NCBI GenBank assembly: GCA_963752605.1
Contig: CAVVYW010000005.1
Coordinates: 1,426,001-1,490,000 of the forward strand
Reading direction: 5' to 3'
From: CAVVYW01 sp963752605
GTDB taxonomy: Bacteria > Actinomycetota > Thermoleophilia > Solirubrobacterales > 70-9
DNA: 64,000 nt
The translations under genes and the position numbers were made by a program. Position 1 is the stretch's first letter, and each line of letters begins with the position of its first letter. Of this stretch, positions 36,411 through 44,945 are shown piece after piece. The notes beneath the pieces were generated by a model. It was given only the letters and a program-made list of their open reading frames with translations, was not told the DNA's origin and searched no databases.

Positions 36411-38684
36411 CTACTTCTTCCGCTTCTTCTTGACGCACTTGCCCTTCTTCAGCTTCCGGCCCTTCTTGCACTTCTTCTTCGGCGCGGCGGGTCCCGGGCT
36501 CATCAGGGGCGTCGGCGTGAGCACCGGCGGGTTCACAACCGGCGGCTGCGGATCCGCCGGAACGGTGGCGGTGAAGCACTGCGAGAACTCGGAGCTGTCG
36601 CCGGTCGCGTCGCTGGTGTTGGTCGCGGTGGCGGTGATGGTCGTGACGCTGACCGGCGTCGTCGTTGGCAGGCTCGCGTTGAAGGTCCCGTTGCCCCCCG
36701 CGTCCGTGTTGGCCATCGTGGAGCCGAGGTAGAACGCGCCCTCGCCGTTGCCCGACCCGTCGCAGCCGGTATTGGCGAACAGGTCGACGGCGAAGGTGTC
36801 CGAGCTGGTGCTGTTGAGCGCGCCGGAGACGTTGAAGCTGGTCGAGTTCCTGGTGGCCGCGGTGATCACCGGGAAGTTCTGGTAGCCGAGGCCGTTCGCC
36901 CCGGCGTCGGCATCGCCGGCGTCATTGGCTGTGATCCCGCCGGCCGGATCGCCCACCAGGAAAAGGTCAGTCCCGAGCCTGGCGTTGTTGAAGATCCGGT
37001 TCCCGCGGATCCGGTTGGCGCCGGCGGAGTCCTGATCGAGATGGATCCCGTTGTTCACCTTGGTGTTCGCGATCACGTTGCCCTCGCCCGCGCCGGCCCC
37101 GCCGATCTGGACGTTCCCGCCACTGTCGATAAAGATCCCCGACGAGTCGAGTGTCGAATCTGACGTCTGATTGTTGCCGAAGGTCGCCGCGGTGCCCGCA
37201 CCGCTCGCGTCGGTTCCGATCAGGTTGCCCTGGATCGCGAACGGGAAGGCGTCCGCGACCAGGCGCATGGCGGAGGTGCCGCTGGCCGCGACAACGTTGC
37301 CGTTGCCGGCGCCGCCGACCGTCGCGCTGGTGAGGAAGTTGGCCTCTATCCGCATCCCCTGGTTGCCGTTGCCGATCGCGGACATCCCGTCCGCGCTGGT
37401 GCCGACGAAGTTCCGCTGGATCGTCACAGTGCCATCGCCGCCGTTGATGCGGATCCCGTTGTTGCCGTTGCCGGAGATCAGGTTGCGGGCGCTGTTGGAG
37501 GTCCCCCCGATCAGCAGGTTGCCCTCGAGGGACTGGAGGTCCATCCCGTGCTGGCTGTTTCCGAGCGCCGCGGTCCCGGCCAGGTTGGTGCCGATCCGAT
37601 TCCCCTGGATGATCACGTTTTCGGTGCCGGCGGCGAGTATCCCCTGGTCGTCGTTGCCCGAGATCAGGTTGCCGGCGCCGGCGGCGGTGCCGCCGATCAG
37701 CGTGTCGTCCGATCCACCCACGAGCTCGATCCCCCGGTTGTTGCCCAGATCGGCGGTGCCCGCCGCGTTGGTGCCGATCAGGTTGCCGACGATCTGCGTC
37801 CCGAACGCGGCCCCCGAGGCGGTGACCCCGGCGTCAGAGGCGTCGGCGCTCTGGCCGGAGATCACGTTCCCCTCCCCCGCGGCCGCTCCGCCGATCACGG
37901 CACCGACGCCCCCGGCGATGATCCCGTCGTTTCCATTGCCGATGGCGGCGGTGCCGGCCGGGTTGAGGCCGACGTAGTTGCCCTTGACCACCGCGCTCGA
38001 GCCGGTCTGGAGGTTGATGCCGAACAGGGTGTTGCCGGAGACCACGTTGCGCTCGGCGGAGGTGTCATCCCCAATCGTGATGTTGAGCGTCGAGCTGTTG
38101 ACCAGGATTCCGTCACTGCCGTTGGCGGAGGCGGCGCCGGCGGCATTGAGGCCGACCCAGTTGCCCTCGATCGCGATGTTGCTCGTGTTGTCGACCCTGA
38201 TTCCCCGCGCGAAGGCGTTGTGCAGGACCAGACCCTGGATCGAGCTGCCGTCGGAACCCGTCATCAGCCGCAGGATGTCGTCCTCGACGCCGACCGCGTC
38301 TATGTCGTTTCCGTTGATCACGATCGGGGGCATTCCAGCCGGTGGGTCGGGTTGGGTCGACCCGTCGATCGCGACGGGTGAGGTGACCGCGGGCAGCAGG
38401 GAGCTCGCCACCGTGATCGTCTGCTGGCCACCCGGTGCGATGTTGAATTCGATCCGATCCACGCCCATCGCCGAGCCAGTGATGCACTCGCCGGCCGTCA
38501 CCCCGGAGGCGGTGTTCGTGTTGGCGGCGGTGATCGCCTCGCGCAGTGTGCACGCGCCGGTGTCGACGACGTCATCCGCGGTCGTGGTGACTGTGATCGT
38601 GGCCGCCTGTGCTGCCGGCACCGCACCCAGCAGGACCCCGGCGGCGAGGCCGAGCGTGAGGAAGGGGCGAAAGCGTCGAAGCAT
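36411..38684 (-). CDS. Secreted CSLREA-type beta-helix protein
   Basis: 757 residues. A signal peptide (LTLGLAAGVLLGAVPAAQA) is followed by the CSLREA-like CTLREAITAANTN. Then come about 15 beta-helix repeats of the form NVISGNxxxGI and GNLIGTNAAGTADLGN, usual for parallel beta-helix proteins. A C-terminal beta-sandwich-like part (SSDTFAVDLFANTGCDGSG) precedes the basic Cys tail. GGGAG lies before the ATG at 38684. It stands alone, away from the main surface operon. Probable role: cell-surface or matrix protein. Confidence 0.85.
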   Translation of the reverse strand: MLRRFRPFLTLGLAAGVLLGAVPAAQAATITVTTTADDVVDTGACTLREAITAANTNTASGVTAGECITGSAMGVDRIEFNIAPGGQQTITVASSLLPAVTSPVAIDGSTQPDPPAGMPPIVINGNDIDAVGVEDDILRLMTGSDGSSIQGLVLHNAFARGIRVDNTSNIAIEGNWVGLNAAGAASANGSDGILVNSSTLNITIGDDTSAERNVVSGNTLFGINLQTGSSAVVKGNYVGLNPAGTAAIGNGNDGIIAGGVGAVIGGAAAGEGNVISGQSADASDAGVTASGAAFGTQIVGNLIGTNAAGTADLGNNRGIELVGGSDDTLIGGTAAGAGNLISGNDDQGILAAGTENVIIQGNRIGTNLAGTAALGNSQHGMDLQSLEGNLLIGGTSNSARNLISGNGNNGIRINGGDGTVTIQRNFVGTSADGMSAIGNGNQGMRIEANFLTSATVGGAGNGNVVAASGTSAMRLVADAFPFAIQGNLIGTDASGAGTAATFGNNQTSDSTLDSSGIFIDSGGNVQIGGAGAGEGNVIANTKVNNGIHLDQDSAGANRIRGNRIFNNARLGTDLFLVGDPAGGITANDAGDADAGANGLGYQNFPVITAATRNSTSFNVSGALNSTSSDTFAVDLFANTGCDGSGNGEGAFYLGSTMANTDAGGNGTFNASLPTTTPVSVTTITATATNTSDATGDSSEFSQCFTATVPADPQPPVVNPPVLTPTPLMSPGPAAPKKKCKKGRKLKKGKCVKKKRKK
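36423..36479 (-). repeat. C-terminal basic two-Cys tail repeat, copy 4
   Basis: Encodes the same 19-residue tail (CKKGRKLKKGKC core), 16 kb from the other three copies. Confidence 0.8.
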
Positions 38685-38790
38685 CTAAGGTCATCTCCCT
38701 GGTCTGGTGCGCCCGCCCCCTGCGAGCACAACGCGCACGCTAGACCGCGTGCGACCTCCAGTCAATCAAAATTCGCTGAGCGGCTGCCGC

Positions 38791-39837
38791 TCAGGCGCGG
38801 GCGGGCACCCGGACCAGGTCGCGCTCGTGCAGCAGCTCGGCAACCTGGACCGCGTTGGTGGCGGCGCCCTTGCGGAGGTTGTCGCCGACCACCCAGAGGT
38901 TGAGGCAGCGCTCGTGCGAGGGGTCGCGGCGGATCCGCCCGACCAGGACCTCGTCGCGGCCCTCGACGGCGATCGGCAGCGGGTAGACGCCCGCGCCCGG
39001 GTCGTCGAGCACCACGATCCCGGGCGTCTGCGAGAGCAGCTCGCGCGCCTCCTCGGGAGGGAGGTCGCGCTTGGTCTGGACGTTGACCGACTCGGAGTGC
39101 CCGGTGACGACGGGCACCCGCACGCACGTGGCTGAGATCCCCACGTCCTCGGAGAGCCCGAGGATCTTGCGGGTCTCCTTCATCACCTTGCGCTCCTCGG
39201 TGGTGTAGTCGTCGCCCTCGGGGAACGTCTCCACCTGCGGCAGCACGTTGAAGGCGACCTGGTGCGGGAAGACCTCCGCCTCGACGTCCTTGTCGTCGAG
39301 CACGGCTGCGGACTGCTCCTTCAGCTCCTTGATCGCCTCGCGCCCGGTCCCGCTCACCGACTGGTAGGTGGAGACCACCAGCCTTTCCAGCTCGGCGGCG
39401 TCGTGGAGCGGCTTCAGCGCGACCATCATCTGCATCGTCGTGCAGTTGGGGTTGGCGACGATGCCGTTGTGGCCCTCGGCCGCGTCGTCGTTGACCCCGG
39501 CGACGACCAGCGGGACGTCGTCGTTCATCCGCCAGTAGCTGGTGTTGTCGACGACCACCGCGCCGACTTCCACCAGCTTCGGCGCCCACTCGGCGCTCAC
39601 CTTGCCGCCGGCCGAGGTCAGCGCGATGTCGAGGCCCTCGATGCTCTCAGGGGTCAGGGGCCGGCACTTCAGACTCGAGCCGTTGAACTCGACCTTCTTG
39701 CCCTCGGAGCGCTCCGAGGCGAAGGGGACCACCTCGCCGGCGGGGAAGTCGCGCTCGGCGAGCACGTCGAGGATGGTCGAGCCGACGGCGCCGGTCGCAC
39801 CGACGACACCGACCACGTATCCGTTCTCAGAAGCCAT
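38791..39837 (-). CDS. asd: Aspartate-semialdehyde dehydrogenase
   Basis: 348 residues. It reduces aspartyl phosphate to the semialdehyde, on the path to Lys, Met, Thr and diaminopimelate. The NADP site is VVGVVGATGAVGSTILDVL, the catalytic Cys is in ANPNCTTMQMM, and SVSGTGREAIKEL is the conserved substrate loop. It lies 15 bp downstream of the aspartokinase gene. ATG at 39837, with TACCCT 6 nt before it, so it may also have its own leaderless promoter. Confidence 0.95.
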   Translation of the reverse strand: MASENGYVVGVVGATGAVGSTILDVLAERDFPAGEVVPFASERSEGKKVEFNGSSLKCRPLTPESIEGLDIALTSAGGKVSAEWAPKLVEVGAVVVDNTSYWRMNDDVPLVVAGVNDDAAEGHNGIVANPNCTTMQMMVALKPLHDAAELERLVVSTYQSVSGTGREAIKELKEQSAAVLDDKDVEAEVFPHQVAFNVLPQVETFPEGDDYTTEERKVMKETRKILGLSEDVGISATCVRVPVVTGHSESVNVQTKRDLPPEEARELLSQTPGIVVLDDPGAGVYPLPIAVEGRDEVLVGRIRRDPSHERCLNLWVVGDNLRKGAATNAVQVAELLHERDLVRVPARA

Positions 39838-39843
39838 ACCGAA

Positions 39844-39849
39844 AGGGTA
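39844..39849 (-). promoter_or_regulatory. TACCCT -10 box of asd
   Basis: A TANNNT box 6 nt before the asd ATG, in the short gap after aspartokinase. Confidence 0.4.
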
Positions 39850-39852
39850 GGG

Positions 39853-41140
39853 CTACGACGAGACCGTCGGGCGGTGCTCCTCGCCCGTCGGGTCCTCCTC
39901 CTGGACCGCTTCGGAGCCCAGCTCGAATGCCGTATGCAGGGCCTTGACCGCGACGGGCACCTGATCGCCGCGGATCACGCAGGAGATCTTGATCGGCGAG
40001 GTGGAGATCATCTCGATGTTGACGCCCTCCTCGCCGAGCGTCCTGAAGACCTTGGCGGCGACGCCCGGGTGGCTGCGCATCCCAGCGCCGACGATCGACA
40101 CCTTGCCCATGCCGTCGTCGGTCTGGCACCTCCTGCGCCGCGCCCTGCTGCTCGATCGTCTCCACCGCCGTCTTCAGGTCGTCGGCCTCGACCGTGAAGG
40201 AGAGGTCGGCGCCGCCGTCGTGGGAGACGGGCTCGTTCTGGATGATCATGTCCACGTTCACGTTCGCGTCGGCGAGCGCGCCGAAGATTCGGCCCGCCAC
40301 GCCAGGCTCGTCCGGGACGCCGGTCAGCGTGACCCGCGCCTCGTCGGTCGAGTGGGTGACTGCGGTTACGAGCGGTCTCTCCATCGTCTCCTGCTCCGAG
40401 ACGACGAGGGTACCTGTGGAGTCGTCCGCCGAGCTTCGGCAGTGGATCCGGACGGCGTGGTTTCGGGCGTACTCGACCGAGCGGAGCTGGAGGACCTTGG
40501 CGCCGGAGGCGGCCATCTCCAGCATCTCCTCGTAGGAGACGACCCCGAGCTTGCGCGCGTCGGGCACGATCCGCGGGTCGGCGCTGAAGACTCCGGCGAC
40601 GTCGGTGTAGATCTCGCAGACCTCGCCGCCGAGCGCGGCGGCGAGGGCCACTGCGGTGGTGTCCGACCCCCCTCGGCCGAGCGTCGTCACGTCGCGGCTG
40701 TCGGTGGAGACGCCCTGGAACCCGGCCACCAGCACGATCGAGTCCTCCTCGAGCGCCGCGCGGATGCGGTCGGCCCGGACGTCGATGATCCGCGCCTTGG
40801 TGTGCGAGGAGTCGGTGACGATTCCCGCCTGGGAGCCGGTCAGGGAGATGGCCTGGTGGCCCATGTCCTTGATCGCCATCGCGCAGAGCGCGCACGACTC
40901 ACGCTCCCCGATCGAGAGGAGCATGTCCATCTCGCGGGGGTCCGGCCGGTCGGACATCTCCCGCGCGGCGTCCACCAGCCGGTCGGTGGTCTTGCCGCGG
41001 GCCGAGAGGACCGCGACGACCTTCTGCCCCGCCTCGCGGGCAGCGACGATCCGCTTTGCGGCGCGCCGCAGCTCCTCGGTCCCCGCGACCGAGGTGCCGC
41101 CGAACTTCATCACGACGATGTCGCCCGTCTTCGTGGCCAC
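39853..41140 (-). CDS. lysC: Aspartokinase, with a +1 frameshift near 40121..40130
   Basis: About 428 residues when joined. It phosphorylates aspartate, the first step of the aspartate amino-acid family. The N-terminal kinase part has VVMKFGGTSVAGTEELRRA and LGRGGSDTTAVALAAALG. The first ACT domain (TLTGVPDEPGVAGRIFGAL) is in the same frame. The second ACT domain (KVSIVGAGMRSHPGVAAKVF) is one frame over. 1288 nt is 3n+1. The ACT pair binds feedback inhibitors such as lysine or threonine. GTG start at 41140 with TACTCT 6 nt before it; asd follows directly. Confidence 0.92.
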
Positions 41141-41146
41141 GCGTAG

Positions 41147-41152
41147 AGAGTA
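41147..41152 (-). promoter_or_regulatory. TACTCT -10 box of the aspartokinase gene
   Basis: A TANNNT box 6 nt before the GTG at 41140. Confidence 0.4.
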
Positions 41153-41210
41153 GGCGAGGCCCAGGCGTGGCCGGGACCGGGCCTTGCGTGGCCACGCTCA
41201 CACAACTGCG

Positions 41211-41227
41211 TATATCTGGCTGATATA
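41211..41227. promoter_or_regulatory. Candidate PadR operator upstream of the MMPL operon
   Basis: The dyad TATATC-TGGCT-GATATA lies 11 bp before the padR ATG. AT-rich dyads at this place usually bind the autoregulating PadR protein. A GCGTGGCCACGC palindrome (41187-41198) lies just upstream. Confidence 0.45.
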
Positions 41228-41238
41228 TCTAGCCCAGG

Positions 41239-41805
41239 ATGGAGTTGAGTTCGACAGCGAAGGTGATTCTCGGGATGCTCGCCAGCCACCCCCGGACCGG
41301 GTACGAGATCAAGAGCCTGGCCGACAACTCCACCCGCTTCTTCTGGACCGCCAGCTACGGCCAGATCTACCCCGAGCTTCGCCGCCTCGCCGACGCCGGC
41401 CTGATCGAGGGCACCTCCTCTCCCACCGGCGGGCGCCAGCGCACCGTCTACCAGCTGACCCGGGCCGGCCGGCATGAGCTGAAGCGCTGGCACGAGCTTC
41501 CCGCCGAGGTCTTCGAGTACCGCGACGAGGGGCTCCTGAAGCTGTTCTTCTCGGACGCCGTCGACCCCGAGCGCGCGGCGGAGATCGCGCGGCAGCTCTC
41601 GGAGCGGGCGACCGAGATCGGTGACGAGCTGCGCGAGGTGGAGGCGCAGGCCGAGGGCAAGTACCCCGGCGGGTACACCGTGCTGCGCTTCGGGATCGCG
41701 TTCAACGACTTCATCGCCGAGTGGTTCGAGCGCCAGGCCCTCGCCTTCGAGGAGGGCGTGCCGCTGTCCAAGGACGACGCCGTCCTCGAGAGGGATCGGG
41801 TCTGA
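41239..41805 (+). CDS. PadR family transcriptional regulator
   Basis: 188 residues. The winged-helix domain reads ILGMLASHPRTGYEIKSLAD, then FFWTASYGQIYPELRRLADA and GRQRTVYQLTRAGRHEL, the PadR signature. A C-terminal helical dimerisation domain follows. The stop TGA overlaps the MMPL start by one base (TGATG), so the two form one operon. By analogy with other PadR/exporter pairs, it represses the exporter until an effector binds. Confidence 0.9.
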   Translation: MELSSTAKVILGMLASHPRTGYEIKSLADNSTRFFWTASYGQIYPELRRLADAGLIEGTSSPTGGRQRTVYQLTRAGRHELKRWHELPAEVFEYRDEGLLKLFFSDAVDPERAAEIARQLSERATEIGDELREVEAQAEGKYPGGYTVLRFGIAFNDFIAEWFERQALAFEEGVPLSKDDAVLERDRV

Positions 41806-43946
41806 TGTTCGATCGCCTGGCAGCACTCGCTCAGTGGCATCGCAGGCCGGTGCTCATCCTCTCGGTCGTCTTCTTCGCCGTCGCGGGAATGCTCGGGGGA
41901 TCGGTCGCCGACCGGCTCGACCCGTACGGGGCCGAGGACCCGGCGACCGAGGCCGTCAAGGCGGATGAGCGCCTGGAGGACGCCGGCTACAGGGACACCA
42001 GCGTGATCGTCCTGATGCAGGGCACCGATCCGACCACCCCCGCCGGGGCGAAGCGGGTCCGGGAGATCGAGCGACAGGTGAGGTCAGAGGACGAGGTCGC
42101 CGGCGTGGTCGGCTATGCGCAGACCCAGAGCCCGGACTTCATCGCCGAGGACGGGGACTCCACCTACCTGGCCGTCAGCCTGATGCCCACCGAGGACAAG
42201 GAGCTCCAGGAGGCCGGCCAGCGGATCAATGACGAGCTCGAGGGCGAGCCCGGCGTCAGCGTCGGCGGCTACGCCGTCGCCACGGAGCAGGTCAACAAGC
42301 AGGTCGAGGAGGACCTCCAAACGGCGGAGATGATGGTCTTCCCACTGCTCTTCCTGCTGCTGTTCATCTTCTTCCGCAGCCTGGTCGCGGCGCTGCTGCC
42401 CCTGATGGTCGGCGGCCTGGCGATCGTCGGCACGTTCCTCCTGCTCAGGATCGGCAGCGAGCTCGGCTCGATCTCGATCTTCGCGCTCAACCTGACGACC
42501 GGGCTCGGCCTCGGGCTGGCCATCGATTACAGCCTCTTCGTGGTCTCCCGTTACCGAGAGGAGATCGCCAAGTCCGGTGCCGGCTTCGAGGCGATGAAGC
42601 GGACCATGGCCACGGCGGGCCGGACGGTCTTCTTCTCGTCGCTGACGGTCGCGGCGGCACTCGCCTCGCTGATCGTCTTCCCACAGCGGTTCCTCTACTC
42701 GATGGGCCTCGGGGGCTCGCTGGTCGCACTGCTCGCGGCCGTGATCGCGCTGACCGTCCTGCCCGCGGTACTGGCGCTGCTCGGCACCCGGGTGAACTCG
42801 CTGGCACCCAACTTCCTCCAGCGGCGCGCGGAGCGAGAGGCGACGGACATGGAGTCGGGCTTCTGGTACCGCCTCTCCCAGTTCGTCAAGCGGCGGCCAA
42901 TCGGCATCGCCACCGCGAGCGCCGCGGTCCTGATCGTCCTCAGCATCCCCTTCTACTCGATGAAGTTCACCTCGGTCGACGCGCAGGTGCTCCCCGAGAG
43001 CGCCAGCGCCAGGCAGGTTGACGACGTGCTGCGGACCGAGTTCCCGCCCTTCCGCGACAGCCCAGTGCGGCTGCTGGTCGAGAACCCGAGCGCCCAGTCT
43101 CTATCCCAGGTCCAGAGGGAGCTGCAGAGCCTCGACGGGATCGTGCAGGTCAATCCCCCGCAACAGCTCCCCAACGGCGACTACGTGGTCGAGGCGGTCA
43201 ACGACAGCCCGTTCATCGAGGCTGCAAGCCGCGACCTGGTGGCGGATGTCCGCGCCGTTCCCGATCCGGCCGGATCCACCGTGCTGGTCACCGGCGCCGC
43301 CGCGCACTTCGTCGACTTCCAGGGCAGCCTCGAGGACCACCTCCCGATCGCCTTGGCGATCATCGTCATCTCCACCCTGGTCGTGCTCTTCCTGATGACG
43401 GGGTCGGTGGTGCTGCCGATCAAGCAGCTGGTGATGAACGTCCTCAACCTGGCGGCCGTCTTCGGGATCCTCGTCTTCGTCTTCCAGGACGGGAGGCTCG
43501 AGGGGCTGCTCGACTACCGGAGCCAGGGGGCGCTCGAGCAGACGATGCCGATCCTCCTGTTCGCGTTGGCGTTCGGCCTCTCGACCGACTACGGGGTCTT
43601 CCTGCTCTCGCGGATCAAGGAGGCGCGCGACAACGGGGCCAGCGACTCCAATTCCGTGGCCATCGGCCTCGAGCGGACCGGGCGAATCGTGACGGCGGCG
43701 GCCATCCTGTTCGCGGTCGCGGTCGGCGTCTTCGCCACCTCGGAGATCATCTTCATCAAGGAGAACTTCATCGGGGTGGCACTGGCCGTGCTGATCGACG
43801 CCAGCATCATCCGAGCGCTGCTGGTGCCATCGCTGATGGAACTGCTGGGCCGCTGGAACTGGTGGGCGCCGAAGCCGCTGCGCCGCCTGCACTGGAAGAT
43901 CGGCCTGAGCGAGGGCCCGCACGAGGCCGCCCCCGGGCGCGCCTGA
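41805..43946 (+). CDS. MMPL/RND family membrane exporter
   Basis: 713 residues with about 12 membrane helices and two large extracytoplasmic loops, the MMPL layout. Conserved parts are FALNLTTGLGLGLAIDYSLF and LLFALAFGLSTDYGVFLLSR, which carry the Asp-Tyr pair used for proton coupling. MMPL proteins export lipids or drugs. Control by the co-transcribed PadR protein favours a detoxification or lipid-export role. No accessory periplasmic genes are nearby. Confidence 0.9.
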   Translation: MFDRLAALAQWHRRPVLILSVVFFAVAGMLGGSVADRLDPYGAEDPATEAVKADERLEDAGYRDTSVIVLMQGTDPTTPAGAKRVREIERQVRSEDEVAGVVGYAQTQSPDFIAEDGDSTYLAVSLMPTEDKELQEAGQRINDELEGEPGVSVGGYAVATEQVNKQVEEDLQTAEMMVFPLLFLLLFIFFRSLVAALLPLMVGGLAIVGTFLLLRIGSELGSISIFALNLTTGLGLGLAIDYSLFVVSRYREEIAKSGAGFEAMKRTMATAGRTVFFSSLTVAAALASLIVFPQRFLYSMGLGGSLVALLAAVIALTVLPAVLALLGTRVNSLAPNFLQRRAEREATDMESGFWYRLSQFVKRRPIGIATASAAVLIVLSIPFYSMKFTSVDAQVLPESASARQVDDVLRTEFPPFRDSPVRLLVENPSAQSLSQVQRELQSLDGIVQVNPPQQLPNGDYVVEAVNDSPFIEAASRDLVADVRAVPDPAGSTVLVTGAAAHFVDFQGSLEDHLPIALAIIVISTLVVLFLMTGSVVLPIKQLVMNVLNLAAVFGILVFVFQDGRLEGLLDYRSQGALEQTMPILLFALAFGLSTDYGVFLLSRIKEARDNGASDSNSVAIGLERTGRIVTAAAILFAVAVGVFATSEIIFIKENFIGVALAVLIDASIIRALLVPSLMELLGRWNWWAPKPLRRLHWKIGLSEGPHEAAPGRA

Positions 43947-43947
43947 T

Positions 43948-44417
43948 GTAGGCGGAGAGATCGTACAAGCGAGCGCGGAGCCCGGGCGATCTTCGAGGCC
44001 TTCGGCAGAAGGAGCGCCGACGACTGGCGCGCGACATGGACGGGATCGCCCCCGACGTCCATCACGTCTTCCCGGGCGACAACGCGATGGGTGGCGAGCG
44101 CCACTCGACGCGAGGCGATGGAGCGATGGCTCGAGCGGGTCTTCTTCCTCCTTCCCGAGATCAAGTTCGAGGTGAAGACGTGGCTGTGCGCGGCTGGCCC
44201 TGGAACACGGCGTCGCTGATCGAGTGGGCCGACCGGGGCGAGCCGGCGCGACGGCGTCCCCTACGAGAACGAGGGCGCGCACTGCGATCCACATCGCGCT
44301 GGGGCAAGGCCGACTACATCCACGCCTACCTGGACACCGAGAAGGTGACCGAGGATCTGCGACCGCCTGGCGGCGGCTGGCGTCGAGGCTGCAGCCGCCC
44401 CACCGATCACCGACTAG
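43948..44417 (+). pseudogene. Decayed SnoaL-like (NTF2-fold) protein gene
   Basis: Joining pieces from the three frames gives a continuous SnoaL-like protein: AIFEAFGRRSADDWRA, DGIAPDVHHVFPGDNAMGGE, REAMERWLERVFFLLPEIKF, VAVRGWPWNTASLIEWADRG, DGVPYENEGAHC, ADYIHAYLDTEKVTEDL and RLAAAGVEAAAAPPITD. At least six frame changes break it. The probable start overlapped the MMPL stop, so it was once the third gene of the padR-MMPL operon. The SnoaL fold includes polyketide cyclases and ketosteroid-isomerase-like enzymes. No functional product is expected. Confidence 0.8.
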
Positions 44418-44420
44418 CAT
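44415..44420 (+). promoter_or_regulatory. TAGCAT -10 box of the DUF6458-like gene
   Basis: A TANNNT box 8 nt before the GTG at 44429. It overlaps the TAG that ends the decayed SnoaL-like reading. Confidence 0.4.
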
Positions 44421-44428
44421 CCCCGGCC

Positions 44429-44665
44429 GTGACGATCGCCACGGCCATATTCCTGATCGCGATCGGGGCGATCCTCCGCTACGCGATCAACGTCAACACC
44501 GACGTGCTCGACATCCCCACGGTCGGCCTGATCCTGATGATCGCCGGAGGGGCCGGCCTTGCGCTGTCCCTGCTCTACGAGCTGGTCCGGTCCGGCGATG
44601 GCCGCAAGAAGCGCGACGAGATCCCGCCGCGCAGCTACTCAGAGGACCCGACCCGCCGGCTCTAA
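44429..44665 (+). CDS. DUF6458-like small membrane protein
   Basis: 78 residues, two membrane helices: ATAIFLIAIGAILRYAINV and VGLILMIAGGAGLALSLLY, joined by NTDVLDIPT. This is the layout of small actinobacterial DUF6458 proteins, function unknown. The start is a GTG. The end overlaps a convergent gene by 4 bp. Confidence 0.7.
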   Translation: MTIATAIFLIAIGAILRYAINVNTDVLDIPTVGLILMIAGGAGLALSLLYELVRSGDGRKKRDEIPPRSYSEDPTRRL

Positions 44666-44943
44666 CCTCGGGCGACCAGCACCGCCAGACACAGCAGGGC
44701 GGTCGCCGTGATGCTCGCCTCGAGCACCTCGTTCCTGCGCTGGCGCTCCAGGCGAAAGCCCACGAACCGGCGATTGACGGCGTGGAGCGCCATCGCCCAG
44801 GCGATCATCGTCGCCGGGCAGCCAACCAGGACAAGCGGGTAGACGAGGGCGTACGACTGGCCCAGGTGGGGCAGCAGCCACATCCAGCCAAGAGGGATCG
44901 CCAGCAGCAGCACGCCTCCCGCGAAGATGAGCAGCGCACCCAC
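44662..44943 (-). CDS. Small membrane protein at the end of the ArsR operon
   Basis: About 93 residues from a GTG at 44943. Membrane segments are GALLIFAGGVLLLAIPLGWM, YALVYPLVLVGCPATMIAWA and TATALLCLAVLVARG at the C-terminus. No family is recognised. It starts 2 nt after the MlaE-type gene and is likely translated from the same message, so it may belong with that permease. Confidence 0.65.
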   Translation of the reverse strand: MGALLIFAGGVLLLAIPLGWMWLLPHLGQSYALVYPLVLVGCPATMIAWAMALHAVNRRFVGFRLERQRRNEVLEASITATALLCLAVLVARG

Positions 44944-44945
44944 GA

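Noticed and set aside
3426..41140. Programmed +1 ribosomal frameshifting in five genes
   Set aside because: The five sites share no slippery motif and the genes are unrelated. Consensus errors explain them better.
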